Assembly (NCBI GenBank): GCA_025935855.1
Contig: JAICUM010000004.1
Coordinates: 1-36,143, forward strand
Source of the DNA: Pirellulales bacterium
GTDB lineage: Bacteria > Planctomycetota > Planctomycetia > Pirellulales > Lacipirellulaceae
Reading direction: 5' to 3'
DNA: 36,143 bases
Shown here: positions 6,433-15,930 of the stretch, one piece after another
How the letters are laid out: the number at the start of each line of letters is the position of its first letter
How positions within the stretch are numbered: position 1 is the stretch's first letter
Translations under genes and position numbers: made by a program
Notes under the pieces: generated by a model
Told to the model about the DNA's origin: nothing
The model's input: only the letters and a program-made list of their open reading frames with translations
The model's database searches: none

Positions 6433-7671
6433 TCACTCCAGCCCCGACAGCTCAGTCGCCCGCGCCACGCGGTCAATGCCCAGCATGAATGCCGCCGTGC
6501 GTAAGGTTACCTTCCGCTCGCGCGACAGGTCCCACACGCTGTCGAAGGCCAGCGTCATCACGCGCTCCAGCTCTTGCCGCACCCGGTCCAGGTTCCAGTG
6601 GTAGAACTGACGGTTCTGGGCCCACTCGAAGTAGCTGACCGTCACGCCGCCGGCGTTGGCCAACACGTCCGGCACGATGAGCGTGCCGCGCTCGGCGAGC
6701 ACGTCGTTCGCCTCGGCCCAAATAGGCTCATTGGCTGCCTCGATGATAATCGGGGCGCGAATCTTCCCCACGTTGTCGGAGTTGATCACGCCGCCAAGCG
6801 CCGCGGGGACGAGGATATCGACGTCCAGTTCCAAAAGCTGCTCGTTCGTGATCTTCTCCGCCTCGCGGTAGCCTTCGAGCGACATCTTATTCTGGTTCGA
6901 GTGGCGGATGGCGCCCAGTACGTCGATGCCGTCCTTCCGGTAGTAGCCGCCGCTCACGTCGCTGATCGCCACCACCTTGAACTCGGCGTCCTTGAGGACC
7001 TTGGCAGTGTGCGAGCCGACGTTGCCGAAGCCCTGGATGGCGACCCGTGTCTGTTGCGGCTTGTGGCCCATCCGGCCGAGCGTCTTGAGCGTGACGATGC
7101 CCACGCCGCGGCCGGTGGCCTCCTCGCGGCCGGGAATGCCGTAGTACTCGACCGGCTTACCGGTCACGACGCCCGGATTGAAGCCGTGGTACTTGTTGTA
7201 CTGGTTCATAATCCAGGCCATGACGCGGGCGTCGGTGCCCATGTCGGGGGCCGGGACGTCGATGTCGGGGCCGATGACGTCGTGCAGCTCGTCGATGAAC
7301 TTGCGCGTGAGCCGCTCCAGCTCACGCGAGCTGAGCTGCCGGGCGTCCACGGCGATGCCGCCCTTGGCGCCGCCGTAGGGGATGTTCACGACGGCGGTCT
7401 TTAGCGTCATCAGCGCCGCCAGGCTGCGGATCTCGTCGAGATCGACTTGCGGATGATAGCGGAAGCCGCCCTTCATCGGGCCGCGGGAATTGTCGTGCTG
7501 CACGCGGTAGCCGATGAAGGTTTCAACGTCGCCATTGTCGCGCTCGATGGTGACCTGCACCTGGACTTCGCGCTTGGCGATGATCAACCGGCGGCGCATG
7601 CTGTCGGCCAGCTCGAGCTGGTCCGCCGCTCGATGGAAGTAAGCCAGCGCCGCCTCGGACGACTTCATCAT
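6433..7671 (-). CDS. gdhA: Glutamate dehydrogenase (Glu/Leu/Phe/Val dehydrogenase family)
   Basis: This 412-residue enzyme interconverts glutamate and 2-oxoglutarate plus ammonia with NAD(P). Marks are the substrate lysine in NSRGPMKGGFR (K67), the catalytic lysine in PYGGAKGGI (K103), the aspartate in PAPDMGT (D143) and the Rossmann GFGNVG (214-219). I chose the MMKSSEA start (ATG 7669-7671) because GAGG lies 8 nt upstream and the protein then has the usual family length. A reading frame extends 61 codons further upstream, but those codons are translated CCCTCCC repeat and are unlikely to be protein. It is divergent from the STN-domain gene pair. The coenzyme (NAD or NADP) cannot be decided by eye. 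Confidence 0.94.
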   Translation of the reverse strand: MMKSSEAALAYFHRAADQLELADSMRRRLIIAKREVQVQVTIERDNGDVETFIGYRVQHDNSRGPMKGGFRYHPQVDLDEIRSLAALMTLKTAVVNIPYGGAKGGIAVDARQLSSRELERLTRKFIDELHDVIGPDIDVPAPDMGTDARVMAWIMNQYNKYHGFNPGVVTGKPVEYYGIPGREEATGRGVGIVTLKTLGRMGHKPQQTRVAIQGFGNVGSHTAKVLKDAEFKVVAISDVSGGYYRKDGIDVLGAIRHSNQNKMSLEGYREAEKITNEQLLELDVDILVPAALGGVINSDNVGKIRAPIIIEAANEPIWAEANDVLAERGTLIVPDVLANAGGVTVSYFEWAQNRQFYHWNLDRVRQELERVMTLAFDSVWDLSRERKVTLRTAAFMLGIDRVARATELSGLE

Positions 7672-7689
7672 CGGATTGCCTCGGGTGAT

Positions 7690-7779
7690 CCTCCCTCCCA
7701 CTTGTGGGGAGGGCCGGGGAGGGGGCTGAATTGGGCGCCCAATGTTACCCCTCCCTAACCCTCCCATTAAGGCGAGGGA
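7690..7779. repeat. Two CCCTCCC-type palindromic repeats between gdhA and the next gene
   Basis: The first (7690-7726) has CCTCCCTCCCACTTGTGGGG and then GGAGGGCCGGGGAGGGGG. The second (7747-7779) reads ACCCCTCCCTAACCCTCCC, then ATTAAGGCGAGGGAT. Both resemble the copy inside hisD (2896-2934). They occupy the divergent promoter region of gdhA and the 7885 gene. Confidence 0.75.
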
Positions 7780-7884
7780 TTTCATAACTGGTGAGAATCT
7801 TGTCTCACGTGGATAATAAGATGCCTGCGCCGCGGCCACAAGGAACGGCCGCACGGCGATTTGCCTCGCGATTTTTCAAGGAAT

Positions 7885-9573
7885 ATGCCCGAACAACAGC
7901 ATCATCCGCGTGCCGAGCAAGCCTTCGTCCGATCGCGGGCGAAGAAACGGCAGCCGATTTGGCCGTTCATCACTGCGGCGAGTGTGCTGGTGTTTGGGGT
8001 GATCATCGCGGTGATCATTTTCAACGCGGGATCGCCATCGGCCAACACAACATCAGGCCCGAAGGCGGCCGAATCCGAGCCGACCGAGACGCCAACGCCG
8101 GCCGCAGCGGAGGCCGCAACCGAGGAAGCTTCATCCATGGCCGCCGAGCAAGCGGTCGACGATCCCAAGGGCGAGCTACTGTGGGTCTCGCCGACGGAAG
8201 GTCCGCCGATCTCGCTCGCCTACGTGCCGGCCGGAACACAGTGCCTGGTGCACCTTCGACCGGCGGCCCTCCTCTCGCATCCGGAAGGCGAGCGAATGCT
8301 GGCCGCCCTCGGACCTTGGGGCCAAAGCGCCGTCGCGGATTTGAAATCCATGCTCGGCGGTGAACTTGCCGACGTCGATTCGCTGCTGATGGCCATCGTG
8401 CCAAATGTGAAAGGCGGATTGGATGTCAGCGCTCGGGCTCATTTTTCCAAAGAACTGAGCAATGAAGATCTCGCTCGCCGCTTCCCATCCGGTTCGCAAA
8501 AACAGCATGGCGGACTGACTTATCGAATAGTCGGCGAGCGCGCCTGTTTCGTTCCTTCTAAGAATGCGGATAGCAAGACGCTCGTCATTTGCCGCGGCGG
8601 CCTCACAGACGAACTGATTGATTCCGCCGGCGAGCCTCCGTCCCTCGTGCGCGACGTCGAAGCCCTCGCGGCGCACACCGACGCCGATCGCATGGCGACC
8701 GTCATCGTCGCCCCAAAGTTCTTAGTAGCTGGCGGAAGCGAGCTGCTCGTCGGCGAGGCAAAGCCGGTCAAAGAGGCGCTGCATTGGCTCACCGGCAACG
8801 GCGCCACCGCGGTCGCTCTGAGCGCGCAGTGCGATCAGAACTTCTTCCTTGAGCTGCGAGCCACGCCGGCGCTGAACGTACCGCCGCATCGGCTGGCGCT
8901 GAAACTCCGCGAACGAATCGCCGCCGCGCCGAATGCCGTGGAGGACATCGTCGCCTCGGCAAACTGGCCAGCCTACGGCCGCAAAGTGCTCGCTCGCTTT
9001 CCCAGCATGTTGCGAGCCCTGGCTCAATACTCACGCGCGGCGGAGGACGATCGCGAAGCTCTCGTCCGCTGCTTTTTACCCATTGCGGCGGGGCATAACC
9101 TTGTGATGGCAAGCGAATTGCTGCTCACGCAACCGCATTCCGCCGAAGCGGCGACAGCAAAGGCCCAAGCAGCCCCTGCCGCGCCGGCCTCCACAGAAGA
9201 GCGGCTCGCCAAGAAAACGTCGCTCGTCTTCACGAAGGACTCGCTGGAACGCGCCCTCGAAATGCTCGCCGACGACGCCGGCGTCAGCATTACCATCGAA
9301 GGCAAAGACTTGCAGCTCGATGGCATCACCAAAAACCAATCGCTGGCGATGGACGTTCACGACAAGCCAGCCGGCGAAATCCTGGTGGAAATCCTTCGCC
9401 GGGCCAATCCCGACCGCACGGCCACGGGCCCCGACGACCCAAAACAGAAGCTGGTTTATGTCATTCAGCCCGGCAAGAACGGCGATGCGGGGCGGATTAT
9501 CGTCACGACGCGCGCCGCGGCCGCTAAGCGCGGCGACCGGCTGCCGGCCGCTTTTCTCCCCAAAAAGGGCTGA
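7885..9573 (+). CDS. Membrane-anchored protein with a C-terminal STN-like domain
   Basis: A 562-residue protein predicted to have a basic cytoplasmic N-terminus, one TM helix at about residues 24-49 (PIWPFITAASVLVFGVIIAV), an Ala/Glu/Thr/Pro-rich linker (about 50-90) and a large extracytoplasmic part. Residues about 439-520 (TKDSLERALEMLADDAGVSI; ITKNQSLAMDVHDKPAGEIL) resemble the secretin/TonB short N-terminal (STN) domain. No secretin barrel follows. I chose ATG 7885 because AAGGA lies 5-7 nt upstream; a TTG start at 7861 is also open. It is followed 64 nt later by a second STN-type protein on the same strand, so they probably form an operon. The biochemical role is unknown. Confidence 0.75.
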   Translation: MPEQQHHPRAEQAFVRSRAKKRQPIWPFITAASVLVFGVIIAVIIFNAGSPSANTTSGPKAAESEPTETPTPAAAEAATEEASSMAAEQAVDDPKGELLWVSPTEGPPISLAYVPAGTQCLVHLRPAALLSHPEGERMLAALGPWGQSAVADLKSMLGGELADVDSLLMAIVPNVKGGLDVSARAHFSKELSNEDLARRFPSGSQKQHGGLTYRIVGERACFVPSKNADSKTLVICRGGLTDELIDSAGEPPSLVRDVEALAAHTDADRMATVIVAPKFLVAGGSELLVGEAKPVKEALHWLTGNGATAVALSAQCDQNFFLELRATPALNVPPHRLALKLRERIAAAPNAVEDIVASANWPAYGRKVLARFPSMLRALAQYSRAAEDDREALVRCFLPIAAGHNLVMASELLLTQPHSAEAATAKAQAAPAAPASTEERLAKKTSLVFTKDSLERALEMLADDAGVSITIEGKDLQLDGITKNQSLAMDVHDKPAGEILVEILRRANPDRTATGPDDPKQKLVYVIQPGKNGDAGRIIVTTRAAAAKRGDRLPAAFLPKKG

Positions 9574-9637
9574 CCGGTTATACTTGAGTGATCGGAACGG
9601 AAGCGCGGCATGGCCGCAGCCGCTTGGACTCTCGCGC

Positions 9638-11863
9638 GTGGAACTCTTCAAGATCACCTGCGTCACCTGCCGCGCCCGGCTCTCGGTGCGCGATGCGTCG
9701 CTCATTGGGCAGATTCTCGCCTGCCCGCGCTGCGGCATGATGGTGCATGTGACCGCGCCGGCGGGTTTTGAAGCGCCAACCAAGGCGGCCGCAGTCGCGC
9801 CACTGGCGGCGCCAACCGCAGTTGGGACTCCTCACTCCGAATCGCCTTTCAGCGAACCCACAAAGGAGCAGGTGACAGCCGGCGAGCCGAGCTTCGCTTC
9901 CTCCTCGTCGGCGCTCGAAGCGAGTGAATCGACAATCCGCGAACGGAGGCCGGATGCGCCACAGGCCTCCGCCACGGGAAATTCCGCCGGTATGCAGCCG
10001 ATCCTCACATCGTTTGAGGAAGCCGCCTCGGCCGTGACAGAACTCGATTCGCTCGAGCCTCAGGCGGCCGTTTCGCCGTCCTCTGTTTCCGCAGTAACGC
10101 ATTCAAGCGGCCTCTCATTGAAGCTCGCCGCGACCATTTTCGCGGGCGCGTTATTTGGTTCAGCAGTCGTCGGCGGGACGCTGTATGTGCTCAAAGGCGG
10201 GCATGAGACGACGACATCACAATCAATGGCCACGGCTGCGAAGTCTGCTGACGAAGGCAAGCCGCCCACAACTGAAGCGAAGCCGCAAGCGGATCTTGCG
10301 CCGAAACCGGCTGAGCAACTCACACAGTCCTCGCCAACCGCTACAAAGGAAGAACAAGGCGACGCGTCTAACTCAACAAAAGACGTGAAACCGGCTGCCG
10401 CGAAAGCCGATCCACCTCCATCTCCGCCGACTGCGTCGACTCTGGAACCAACGAAGCAACAGGAAGCGACGCCGCCTGCCTTCCTCCCACTGCAGCCGGC
10501 TGAACAGCAGCCCGAGCCAGCATCGCCCGAGCCGCCGACCGTTGCCACCGTCGCATCGAACAAGCCGAAGCTCTCCATTGATCCGCTGGACGTTGACCCA
10601 GAAGGTCTCGACCTTAGTCGGCTCACGAGCGGCCCGCCGAAAGATCCGATCGCCGAGAGCCACTTGCCGCCGGAGCCGCCGCCGAAGGCCAATGTCGAAT
10701 CGGCCGCGAACCCGCAACCGGAACAGCCGGCGCTGCCCGTCGCGCCGCAAGCCGTTCGCCGTGTTCAAGAGGATTCGGTCGGCGCTCCCACCGCTGTCGA
10801 GCCGTTGCTTGCGCGAAAGCTTCCCGCGGTGAAGTTCGACAAGATGCCGCTTTGCCGAGTGCTCGACCTGGCCACACAGGTCTCCGGACTGCCGGTCAGT
10901 GTGTCGCCGCAGCAATTGCGGCTGGCGAGCATTTCATCCGCGACGCCGGCGTCCGCCGACGTGAAGGCTGCCACGATCACCGAGTTGCTTGAGGCGGCCG
11001 TCAAGCCGCTGCATTTGAAGCCCGTCGTCGCGAAGGACCAAATCACGCTGCTGCGAGCCAGCGATGACAAGCCGCGCACCGTCGATGATGCGGTGGACGA
11101 CCTGGCGGCGGCCGCCATTTCACAAGACGATTTGATCGCCGCCATCCAGCAGCTCGTGGCGCCCAAATCATGGCAAGTCGCGGGTGGCTTCGGAAAAATC
11201 GCAGGTGACGGCGGCAAGCTGCACATCGAACACCTCGAATCGGTGCAGTATGAAATCCTGTTGCTGCTTGAACGCTCACGCGTGACGCTTGCCTTGCCGA
11301 TGCGCAGTAAGTATCCCAAGGAATTGGTCGCCGCCGGCGCCCACACGGCAGGCGTCATGGAACGACTCGCCGCGCCGACGACCTTCACGTTCACCGACTA
11401 CACGCCGCTGCGCGAGATATTCCGCTACTGGCAAGAGGAAATGCAAATCGCCGTACTGGTGGACTGGCCGTCACTCGCCGAAGAGCGGCTGTGGCCCAAC
11501 ACGCGGATCGCCTGCAGCGCCGCGAACAAGCCGTGGTCTGCCGCGATGGACGAAGTGCTGCAGCCGCTGGGCCTGGCCTGGCGGGCCGCCGATCATCGAA
11601 CGATCGAAATCACGACGCTCGAGAAGGCGACGCGCGAGCCGCAACTCGAAGTGTTCCGCGTGAAGCCGGGCGTCACCACCACTGCCGAGCAGCTCGCGGC
11701 GCGGATCGCGAAGCTGCAAGTCGCCGGCGAGCCGATTCCTGGCACGGCAGTCGTCTTCGAGCCGCAAGCACGGCTGCTTATCGTTCGCCAGCCGGCCGCG
11801 GTGCAGCGGCAGATCGTCGCCACGATGGGCGACGTGCTGGAGCTGCCCCAGCCGATGAAGTAA
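9638..11863 (+). CDS. Zinc-ribbon, single-TM protein with C-terminal STN-like domains
   Basis: About 741 residues. The N-terminus (about 1-35) has an MJ0042-type zinc ribbon, CVTC...CPRCGMMVHV. A Ser/Ala/Glu-rich segment follows, then a TM helix at about 160-185 (KLAATIFAGALFGSAVVGG). After that come a Pro/Ala/Glu-rich linker of more than 200 residues and a folded C-terminus with one STN-like repeat (KFDKMPLCRVLDLATQVSGL) and a second region (DYTPLREIFRYWQEEMQIAV). Orientation is probably ribbon inside, tail outside. The GTG at 9638 places the ribbon at the extreme N-terminus as in similar planctomycete proteins; a TTG at 9584 is an alternative. It pairs with the 7885 gene. Function is not known. 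Confidence 0.72.
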   Translation: MELFKITCVTCRARLSVRDASLIGQILACPRCGMMVHVTAPAGFEAPTKAAAVAPLAAPTAVGTPHSESPFSEPTKEQVTAGEPSFASSSSALEASESTIRERRPDAPQASATGNSAGMQPILTSFEEAASAVTELDSLEPQAAVSPSSVSAVTHSSGLSLKLAATIFAGALFGSAVVGGTLYVLKGGHETTTSQSMATAAKSADEGKPPTTEAKPQADLAPKPAEQLTQSSPTATKEEQGDASNSTKDVKPAAAKADPPPSPPTASTLEPTKQQEATPPAFLPLQPAEQQPEPASPEPPTVATVASNKPKLSIDPLDVDPEGLDLSRLTSGPPKDPIAESHLPPEPPPKANVESAANPQPEQPALPVAPQAVRRVQEDSVGAPTAVEPLLARKLPAVKFDKMPLCRVLDLATQVSGLPVSVSPQQLRLASISSATPASADVKAATITELLEAAVKPLHLKPVVAKDQITLLRASDDKPRTVDDAVDDLAAAAISQDDLIAAIQQLVAPKSWQVAGGFGKIAGDGGKLHIEHLESVQYEILLLLERSRVTLALPMRSKYPKELVAAGAHTAGVMERLAAPTTFTFTDYTPLREIFRYWQEEMQIAVLVDWPSLAEERLWPNTRIACSAANKPWSAAMDEVLQPLGLAWRAADHRTIEITTLEKATREPQLEVFRVKPGVTTTAEQLAARIAKLQVAGEPIPGTAVVFEPQARLLIVRQPAAVQRQIVATMGDVLELPQPMK

Positions 11864-12012
11864 TTCTTGCCCGGGCGGCGCCGCTCCAGCCTTCAATCGC
11901 CTATAGTGCTCCATGCGGCACTGGCGGCATGGCAATTGCTGACTCGCTGCGATTCCTTCAGCGGCCGCGTGCCAAGGTCAGAATCCCAACGAATTCCACT
12001 TCAGGAGAATGT

Positions 12013-13251
12013 ATGGCGTCCTTCCTTCAGCAACTGGGTCGCGTCTCGCTTGTTGCCGCGTTCATCGCGGCGGCAGCTCCAGAAACGGCAATCGCCCAGT
12101 CGGGCGTCGAAGTCGCCAAGCACCTGCCGGCTCCGTTCGCAACGCCATCCGTTCGTAAAGATTCCAAGGTCATCGGCTGGCCCGCGGACAAAACGCCGCA
12201 AGCGCCCAGCGGTTTCCGCGTCACCGCGTTCACCCGCAACCTGGAGAATCCGCGCTGGCTGTACGTGCTTCCCAACGGCGACGTCCTGGCCGCCCAATCG
12301 GGCGGCAACAAGGCGCCGAACGTTATCACGCTCTTGCGCGACGCCGACCACGACGGCACGCCGGAGGTTCGCGAAACGTTTCTCGGAGGGCTCAAGCAGC
12401 CGTTCGGCATGTCGCTGGTTGGCGACACGCTGTTCGTCGGCAGCACCGGCGCCGTCACGGCATTCCCCTACAAAACCGGCGACACCAAGATCACCGCCCC
12501 CGGCAAGAAAATCGTCGATCTCCCCGCGGGCGGCTACAACAATCACTGGACACGCAACGTGCTGGCCAAACCCGACGGCTCGAAGCTGTACATCTCCGTC
12601 GGCTCCGGCAGCAACGTCGGCGAGCACGGTGCGGAACACGAACGCCACCGGGCCAACATCCTCGAAGCGAACTTGGACGGCTCATCGCTTCGCGTCTTCG
12701 CTTCCGGCCTGCGCAACCCGGTTGGCATGGATTGGGAACCGGTCACCGGCGCCCTCTGGACCGCCGTCAACGAACGCGATGAGCTCGGCGACGAGCTTGT
12801 CCCCGATTATCTCACTAGCGTCCGCGAAGGCGGCTTCTACGGCTGGCCCTACGCCTACTTCGGCCCACATGAAGACCCGCGGCGCAAAGGCGAGCGTCCG
12901 GACCTCGTGCAAAAGACGATCGTCCCCGACGTGTCGCTGGGCGCCCACACCGCATCGCTCGGCCTGGCCTTTTACAAAGCCGACGCGTTCCCTGAGCACT
13001 ATCGCGGAGGCGCCTTCGTGGGACAGCATGGCTCCTGGAACCGCTCGAAGCTCGCCGGGTACAAGGTGGTGTTCGTGCCGTTCAAAGATGGCAAGCCCGC
13101 CGGTCCGATGGAGGACTTTCTCACAGGATTCCTCGTCAACGATACCGACGTTCACGGCCGGCCGGTGGGCGTCGTTGTCGCGCCCGACGGCTCGTTGCTC
13201 GTCGCGGATGATTCCGGCAACGCGATCTGGCGCGTCTCTGCCGCAAAGTGA
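12013..13251 (+). CDS. Secreted L-sorbosone/glucose dehydrogenase-like beta-propeller protein
   Basis: This 412-residue protein has a signal peptide ([20 protein letters not shown]..., likely cut after ETAIA at about 28), then a six-bladed beta-propeller of the PQQ-dependent glucose/sorbosone dehydrogenase type. Typical signatures are [87 protein letters not shown] and GQHGSWNRS. Such enzymes oxidise sugars or aldehydes in the periplasm with PQQ or a related quinone; the substrate cannot be told here. AGGAGAA lies 5-10 nt before ATG 12013. Its stop overlaps the first possible start of the DUF1559 gene (TGATG), which suggests cotranscription. No pqq synthesis gene is in the window. Confidence 0.88.
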   Translation: MASFLQQLGRVSLVAAFIAAAAPETAIAQSGVEVAKHLPAPFATPSVRKDSKVIGWPADKTPQAPSGFRVTAFTRNLENPRWLYVLPNGDVLAAQSGGNKAPNVITLLRDADHDGTPEVRETFLGGLKQPFGMSLVGDTLFVGSTGAVTAFPYKTGDTKITAPGKKIVDLPAGGYNNHWTRNVLAKPDGSKLYISVGSGSNVGEHGAEHERHRANILEANLDGSSLRVFASGLRNPVGMDWEPVTGALWTAVNERDELGDELVPDYLTSVREGGFYGWPYAYFGPHEDPRRKGERPDLVQKTIVPDVSLGAHTASLGLAFYKADAFPEHYRGGAFVGQHGSWNRSKLAGYKVVFVPFKDGKPAGPMEDFLTGFLVNDTDVHGRPVGVVVAPDGSLLVADDSGNAIWRVSAAK

Positions 13252-14363
13252 TGTTAATTCGAGTCACGCTTAAGCGCGGTGCTGAAAGAGTCGCCGGCGC
13301 GATGCCGCGCAACGGGAGGGCGAGGCTCCTGCCGAGCCGCAGCGCCGTGTACCCGCTTCACGGCTCGGCGGGAGCCTCGCCCTCCCGACCAGCCGGTGGT
13401 CGAGCAACTTTGCGTGGCGCGTTCACGCTTGTTGAACTTTTAGTCGTCATCGCAATCATTGGCGTGCTCATCGCGCTCTTGCTTCCGGCGGTGCAGGCCG
13501 CGCGAGCCGCCGTGCGGCGTTCGGCCTGCGCGAACAACCTGCGGCAGCTCGGCCTGGCGATGCAGAACCACCACGCCGCGCAGCAAAAGTTCCCGCCGGG
13601 CCGCGGAACGCCCTCGCCGCGAATTTTTTCGCCGCAGGCGTATCTGTTGCCCTACATGGAACAGGACGTGATCGGCCGCTTAATCGATTACACCGACGCG
13701 CCGGCGCCGTTCACCACTCCGACTGCCGCGTACAACGGCGTCCGCAATCAGCCGGCGGCGATCTCCTCAGCCGCAGTGCTGCTGTGCCCAGCCGACCCCG
13801 AAGGCGGCGGCGTGCCCGGCTCCGCATATGGCGCCACGAACTATGCGGGCTGCGCCGGCAGCGGCGCCTCGCTCGGCACGCTCACCAACGCTGACGGCGT
13901 TTTCTTCCTCGGTTCAACGGTGCGCGTTAAAGACATCACCGACGGCACGTCGAACACCGCCGCATTTAGCGAGCGGCCGCTTGGCCACGGCGATGGCGCG
14001 CCCGGCGGAGATGCGGGCAACGCCGCCGACGCCGTACTGGAATTACTCGCCTCGGCCGACCCCACGCCGTCAGCGTGCGCCGCTCCCGGCGGCGGCTCCT
14101 GGAATCAAGAACGCGGCGAAAAATGGATCGTCGGCAACTACAACAACACGCTTTACAACCACGCCGTCAAGCCGAACGCCCAAACGTGGGACTGCATGAA
14201 CGCCACGCAGCAAAAAGGCAATCTCGCCGCGCGCAGCCCCCACGCTGGCGGCGTGAACCTACTCCTCTGCGACGGCAGCCTGCGGTTCATACAAGACTCG
14301 ATCGACCCCATCGCCTGGACAGCAATCGCGACGCGAGCCGGTGAAGAATCAACTAAAGAATAA
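13251..14363 (+). CDS. DUF1559 protein with prepilin-like N-terminus (protein 1)
   Basis: A planctomycete DUF1559 protein: a type IV prepilin-like segment [18 protein letters not shown], followed by [15 protein letters not shown]...[16 protein letters not shown] and the C-terminal [17 protein letters not shown] motif (H-x-GG-x-N...DGS). The first ATG (13251) overlaps the stop of the upstream gene and gives 370 residues. In that case residues about 21-46 (RARLLPSRS...HGSAGASPS) are the translation of a 27-bp-arm palindrome. A TTG at 13410 gives [11 protein letters not shown], a much more typical short basic prepilin leader, and 317 residues. I cannot decide between the two. The 3' end overlaps the convergent gene at 14353 by 11 nt. 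The role is unknown, and a surface location is inferred from the leader. Confidence 0.88.
   Translation: MLIRVTLKRGAERVAGAMPRNGRARLLPSRSAVYPLHGSAGASPSRPAGGRATLRGAFTLVELLVVIAIIGVLIALLLPAVQAARAAVRRSACANNLRQLGLAMQNHHAAQQKFPPGRGTPSPRIFSPQAYLLPYMEQDVIGRLIDYTDAPAPFTTPTAAYNGVRNQPAAISSAAVLLCPADPEGGGVPGSAYGATNYAGCAGSGASLGTLTNADGVFFLGSTVRVKDITDGTSNTAAFSERPLGHGDGAPGGDAGNAADAVLELLASADPTPSACAAPGGGSWNQERGEKWIVGNYNNTLYNHAVKPNAQTWDCMNATQQKGNLAARSPHAGGVNLLLCDGSLRFIQDSIDPIAWTAIATRAGEESTKE
13313..13387. repeat. 27-bp-arm palindrome at the 5' end of DUF1559 gene 1
   Basis: The arms 13313-13339 and 13361-13387 (CGGGAGGGCGAGGCTCC... and its complement) match at 26 of 27 positions, around a 21-nt loop containing GCCGTGTACCCGCTTC. 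That loop sequence recurs at 25376-25391 (one mismatch) and 25483-25498. Confidence 0.9.
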
Positions 14364-14715
14364 CGGCTTCGTCCGCCCAATTCTCCGGCAATTGCGGCAA
14401 TGTCGCCGCTTCGTCCTCGGTGATGGCGCGCTTACCACGAACGGTGAAATGAATCCAACCGCCGCAGTTCGGGCAGCGTCCGGCAAAGCCTGTTTCCGCC
14501 CACCACGCTCGGACGAGTGGATCGTGAACAGTGCGGCCGAACGCTTCCAGGCGAAAGTCAATCGCTTGTAGGGACTGTTGGCAACCTTCGTGGGGGCATT
14601 TGCCATCTTGATAAACAATGTGCGGAGCCATGCCTCGCTGACGTCCTCCCTCGAGATAGAGCTCATGCATCCGTTCCAGAGCAGCGGCGTCAGTCGTAGA
14701 TGCTGCATTCGCCAT
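14353..14715 (-). CDS. Small zinc-ribbon protein, function unknown
   Basis: A 120-residue soluble protein with two Cys pairs: CPHEGC (about residues 40-45) and [12 protein letters not shown] (about 81-92), likely to form a zinc ribbon. The N-terminus is Ala/Thr-rich. ATG 14715 is chosen because GGAGG lies 5 nt upstream; a TTG 12 nt earlier gives a slightly longer form. It is convergent with DUF1559 gene 1 and overlaps it by 11 nt, and it lies 29 nt downstream of the DAHP synthase gene on the same strand, so it could share that transcript. I do not recognise the family. Confidence 0.68.
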   Translation of the reverse strand: MANAASTTDAAALERMHELYLEGGRQRGMAPHIVYQDGKCPHEGCQQSLQAIDFRLEAFGRTVHDPLVRAWWAETGFAGRCPNCGGWIHFTVRGKRAITEDEAATLPQLPENWADEAVIL

Positions 14716-14744
14716 AGCGGCCTCCAATCAACCCCCATTCCATT

Positions 14745-15761
14745 TTACCCCAGTTCCCGGTCCATCGCCTCGGCGATTCGCCCGCACTGCCGCATCATTT
14801 CCTGGAACTGCGGCAGATTGAGCGATTGGTAGCCGTCGCTCATCGCTTTATCAGGATTGGGATGCACCTCGACGATGACCCCATCCGCCCCCGCCGCGAT
14901 GGCCGCGCGGGCCATCGCCGTCACCAGATTCGTGTGCCCCGTACCGTGGCTGGGGTCGATCACAATCGGCAAGTGCGTCTTCTGCTGCACGTACGGCACC
15001 GAGGCCAGCGGCAGGGTGAAACGCGTATGCGCTTCGAAGGTGCGGATGCCGCGCTCGCAGAGCATGACGTTCGGGTTCCCCGCGTCGAGAATGTACTCTG
15101 CCGCCAATAGCCATTCATCCACCGTGGCGCTGGGTCCGCGTTTGAGCAACACGGGTCGCGTGGACTTTCCGGCACATTCAAGTAGCCGGTAGTTCTGCAT
15201 GTTGCGAGCGCCGATCTGCAGTACGTCGGCGTACTCGGAAACGAGTTCAACGTCGTCGGGCGCCACCACCTCCGTGACAATCGCCAGCCCCGTCTGCTCC
15301 CGCGCTTCGGCGAGCAGCTTGAGCCCTTCTTCTTTCAGCCCCTGGAAGCTGTAAGGACTGGTTCGCGGCTTGAACGCTCCGCCGCGCAGCGCCGTGGCGC
15401 CGGCCGCCTTGACGCCGCGGGCCGTCGCACAAATCTGCTCCTCGTTTTCCACTGAGCACGGCCCGGCGATGACGCCGATGTTCGCGCCGCCCACGGTCAG
15501 GCTGCCCGCCTTCACGACTGTCGGCTCGGCGCGCAGCTCGCGGCTGGCCAGCTTGTACGGCGCGAGGATCGGCAGCACCTCGTCCACTCCTGGGCCGCTT
15601 TCCAGCGAGCCAGCGCCGGCGAAGCGCTCTTCGCCAATCGCGGCGATGACCGTCCGCTCCGTGCCGCGCAGGACGACGGGCTTCATCTTCAGGGCCTCAA
15701 CGTGTTCAATCATGGCTTGAATGTCCTCTTCGCTCGCCGAGCGCTTCATGACGACGATCAT
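14745..15761 (-). CDS. aroF: 3-deoxy-7-phosphoheptulonate (DAHP) synthase, AroF/KDO8P-like type
   Basis: A 338-residue enzyme that condenses phosphoenolpyruvate with erythrose 4-phosphate, the first step of the shikimate pathway. It has a ferredoxin/ACT-like N-terminal regulatory domain ([17 protein letters not shown], about 1-70) and then the TIM barrel with IAGPCSVE (98-105), [16 protein letters not shown] (126-141), [17 protein letters not shown] and IDPSHGTGH. This is the Thermotoga/Bacillus-like subtype rather than the E. coli AroG type. GGAG lies about 9 nt before the ATG (15759-15761). The N-terminal domain suggests feedback control by an aromatic amino acid in this subtype. The other shikimate genes of the window are 18 kb away. 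Confidence 0.94.
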   Translation of the reverse strand: MIVVMKRSASEEDIQAMIEHVEALKMKPVVLRGTERTVIAAIGEERFAGAGSLESGPGVDEVLPILAPYKLASRELRAEPTVVKAGSLTVGGANIGVIAGPCSVENEEQICATARGVKAAGATALRGGAFKPRTSPYSFQGLKEEGLKLLAEAREQTGLAIVTEVVAPDDVELVSEYADVLQIGARNMQNYRLLECAGKSTRPVLLKRGPSATVDEWLLAAEYILDAGNPNVMLCERGIRTFEAHTRFTLPLASVPYVQQKTHLPIVIDPSHGTGHTNLVTAMARAAIAAGADGVIVEVHPNPDKAMSDGYQSLNLPQFQEMMRQCGRIAEAMDRELG

Positions 15762-15802
15762 GGGTATGACTCCGAATTCGACCTGGGGCTGTTATGGCTT
15801 TT

Positions 15803-15883
15803 GGTGAGTAAGTGAGTAGGTGAGTAGGTCTTGAATGCCGAAGGGATCTACTTACTCACCTACTCACTTACTCCACCTACTCA
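15803..15883. repeat. Tandem-armed palindrome (GTGAGTAG units)
   Basis: The left arm reads GTGAGTAAGTGAGTAGGTGA (15805-15824) in near 8-nt units. The right arm contains CTACTTACTCACCTACTCAC (15848-15867), its reverse complement, and then extends by another unit. The spacer between the arms is about 20 nt. It lies just upstream of the aroF start, within its probable 5' region. Confidence 0.88.
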
Positions 15884-15892
15884 TCCGAAAAC

Positions 15893-15930
15893 AAAAAAAG
15901 CCCCGGGTCGCATCTCGGCGCCCCGGGGCT
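15893..15930 (-). terminator. Rho-independent terminator for minus-strand transcription
   Basis: Read on the minus strand: AGCCCCGGG, a 14-nt loop, CCCGGGGCT, then a run of seven T (A-run at 15893-15899 on the plus strand). It ends the transcript coming from the S9 peptidase gene, whose stop is 180 nt upstream, and isolates aroF. Confidence 0.85.

Noticed and set aside
7672-7854. A 61-residue N-terminal extension of glutamate dehydrogenase
   Set aside because: It is translated CCCTCCC repeat, while ATG 7669-7671 has a ribosome-binding site and gives the normal enzyme length.
11867-13273. A 468-codon frame overlapping the sorbosone-dehydrogenase-like gene
   Set aside because: It is an Arg/Ser/Pro-rich shadow in another frame; the gene with a signal peptide and propeller motifs explains the region.
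15803-15883. A CRISPR-like set of short repeats
   Set aside because: The units are about 8 nt and inverted, with no spacers of constant length and no cas genes; it is a palindrome.
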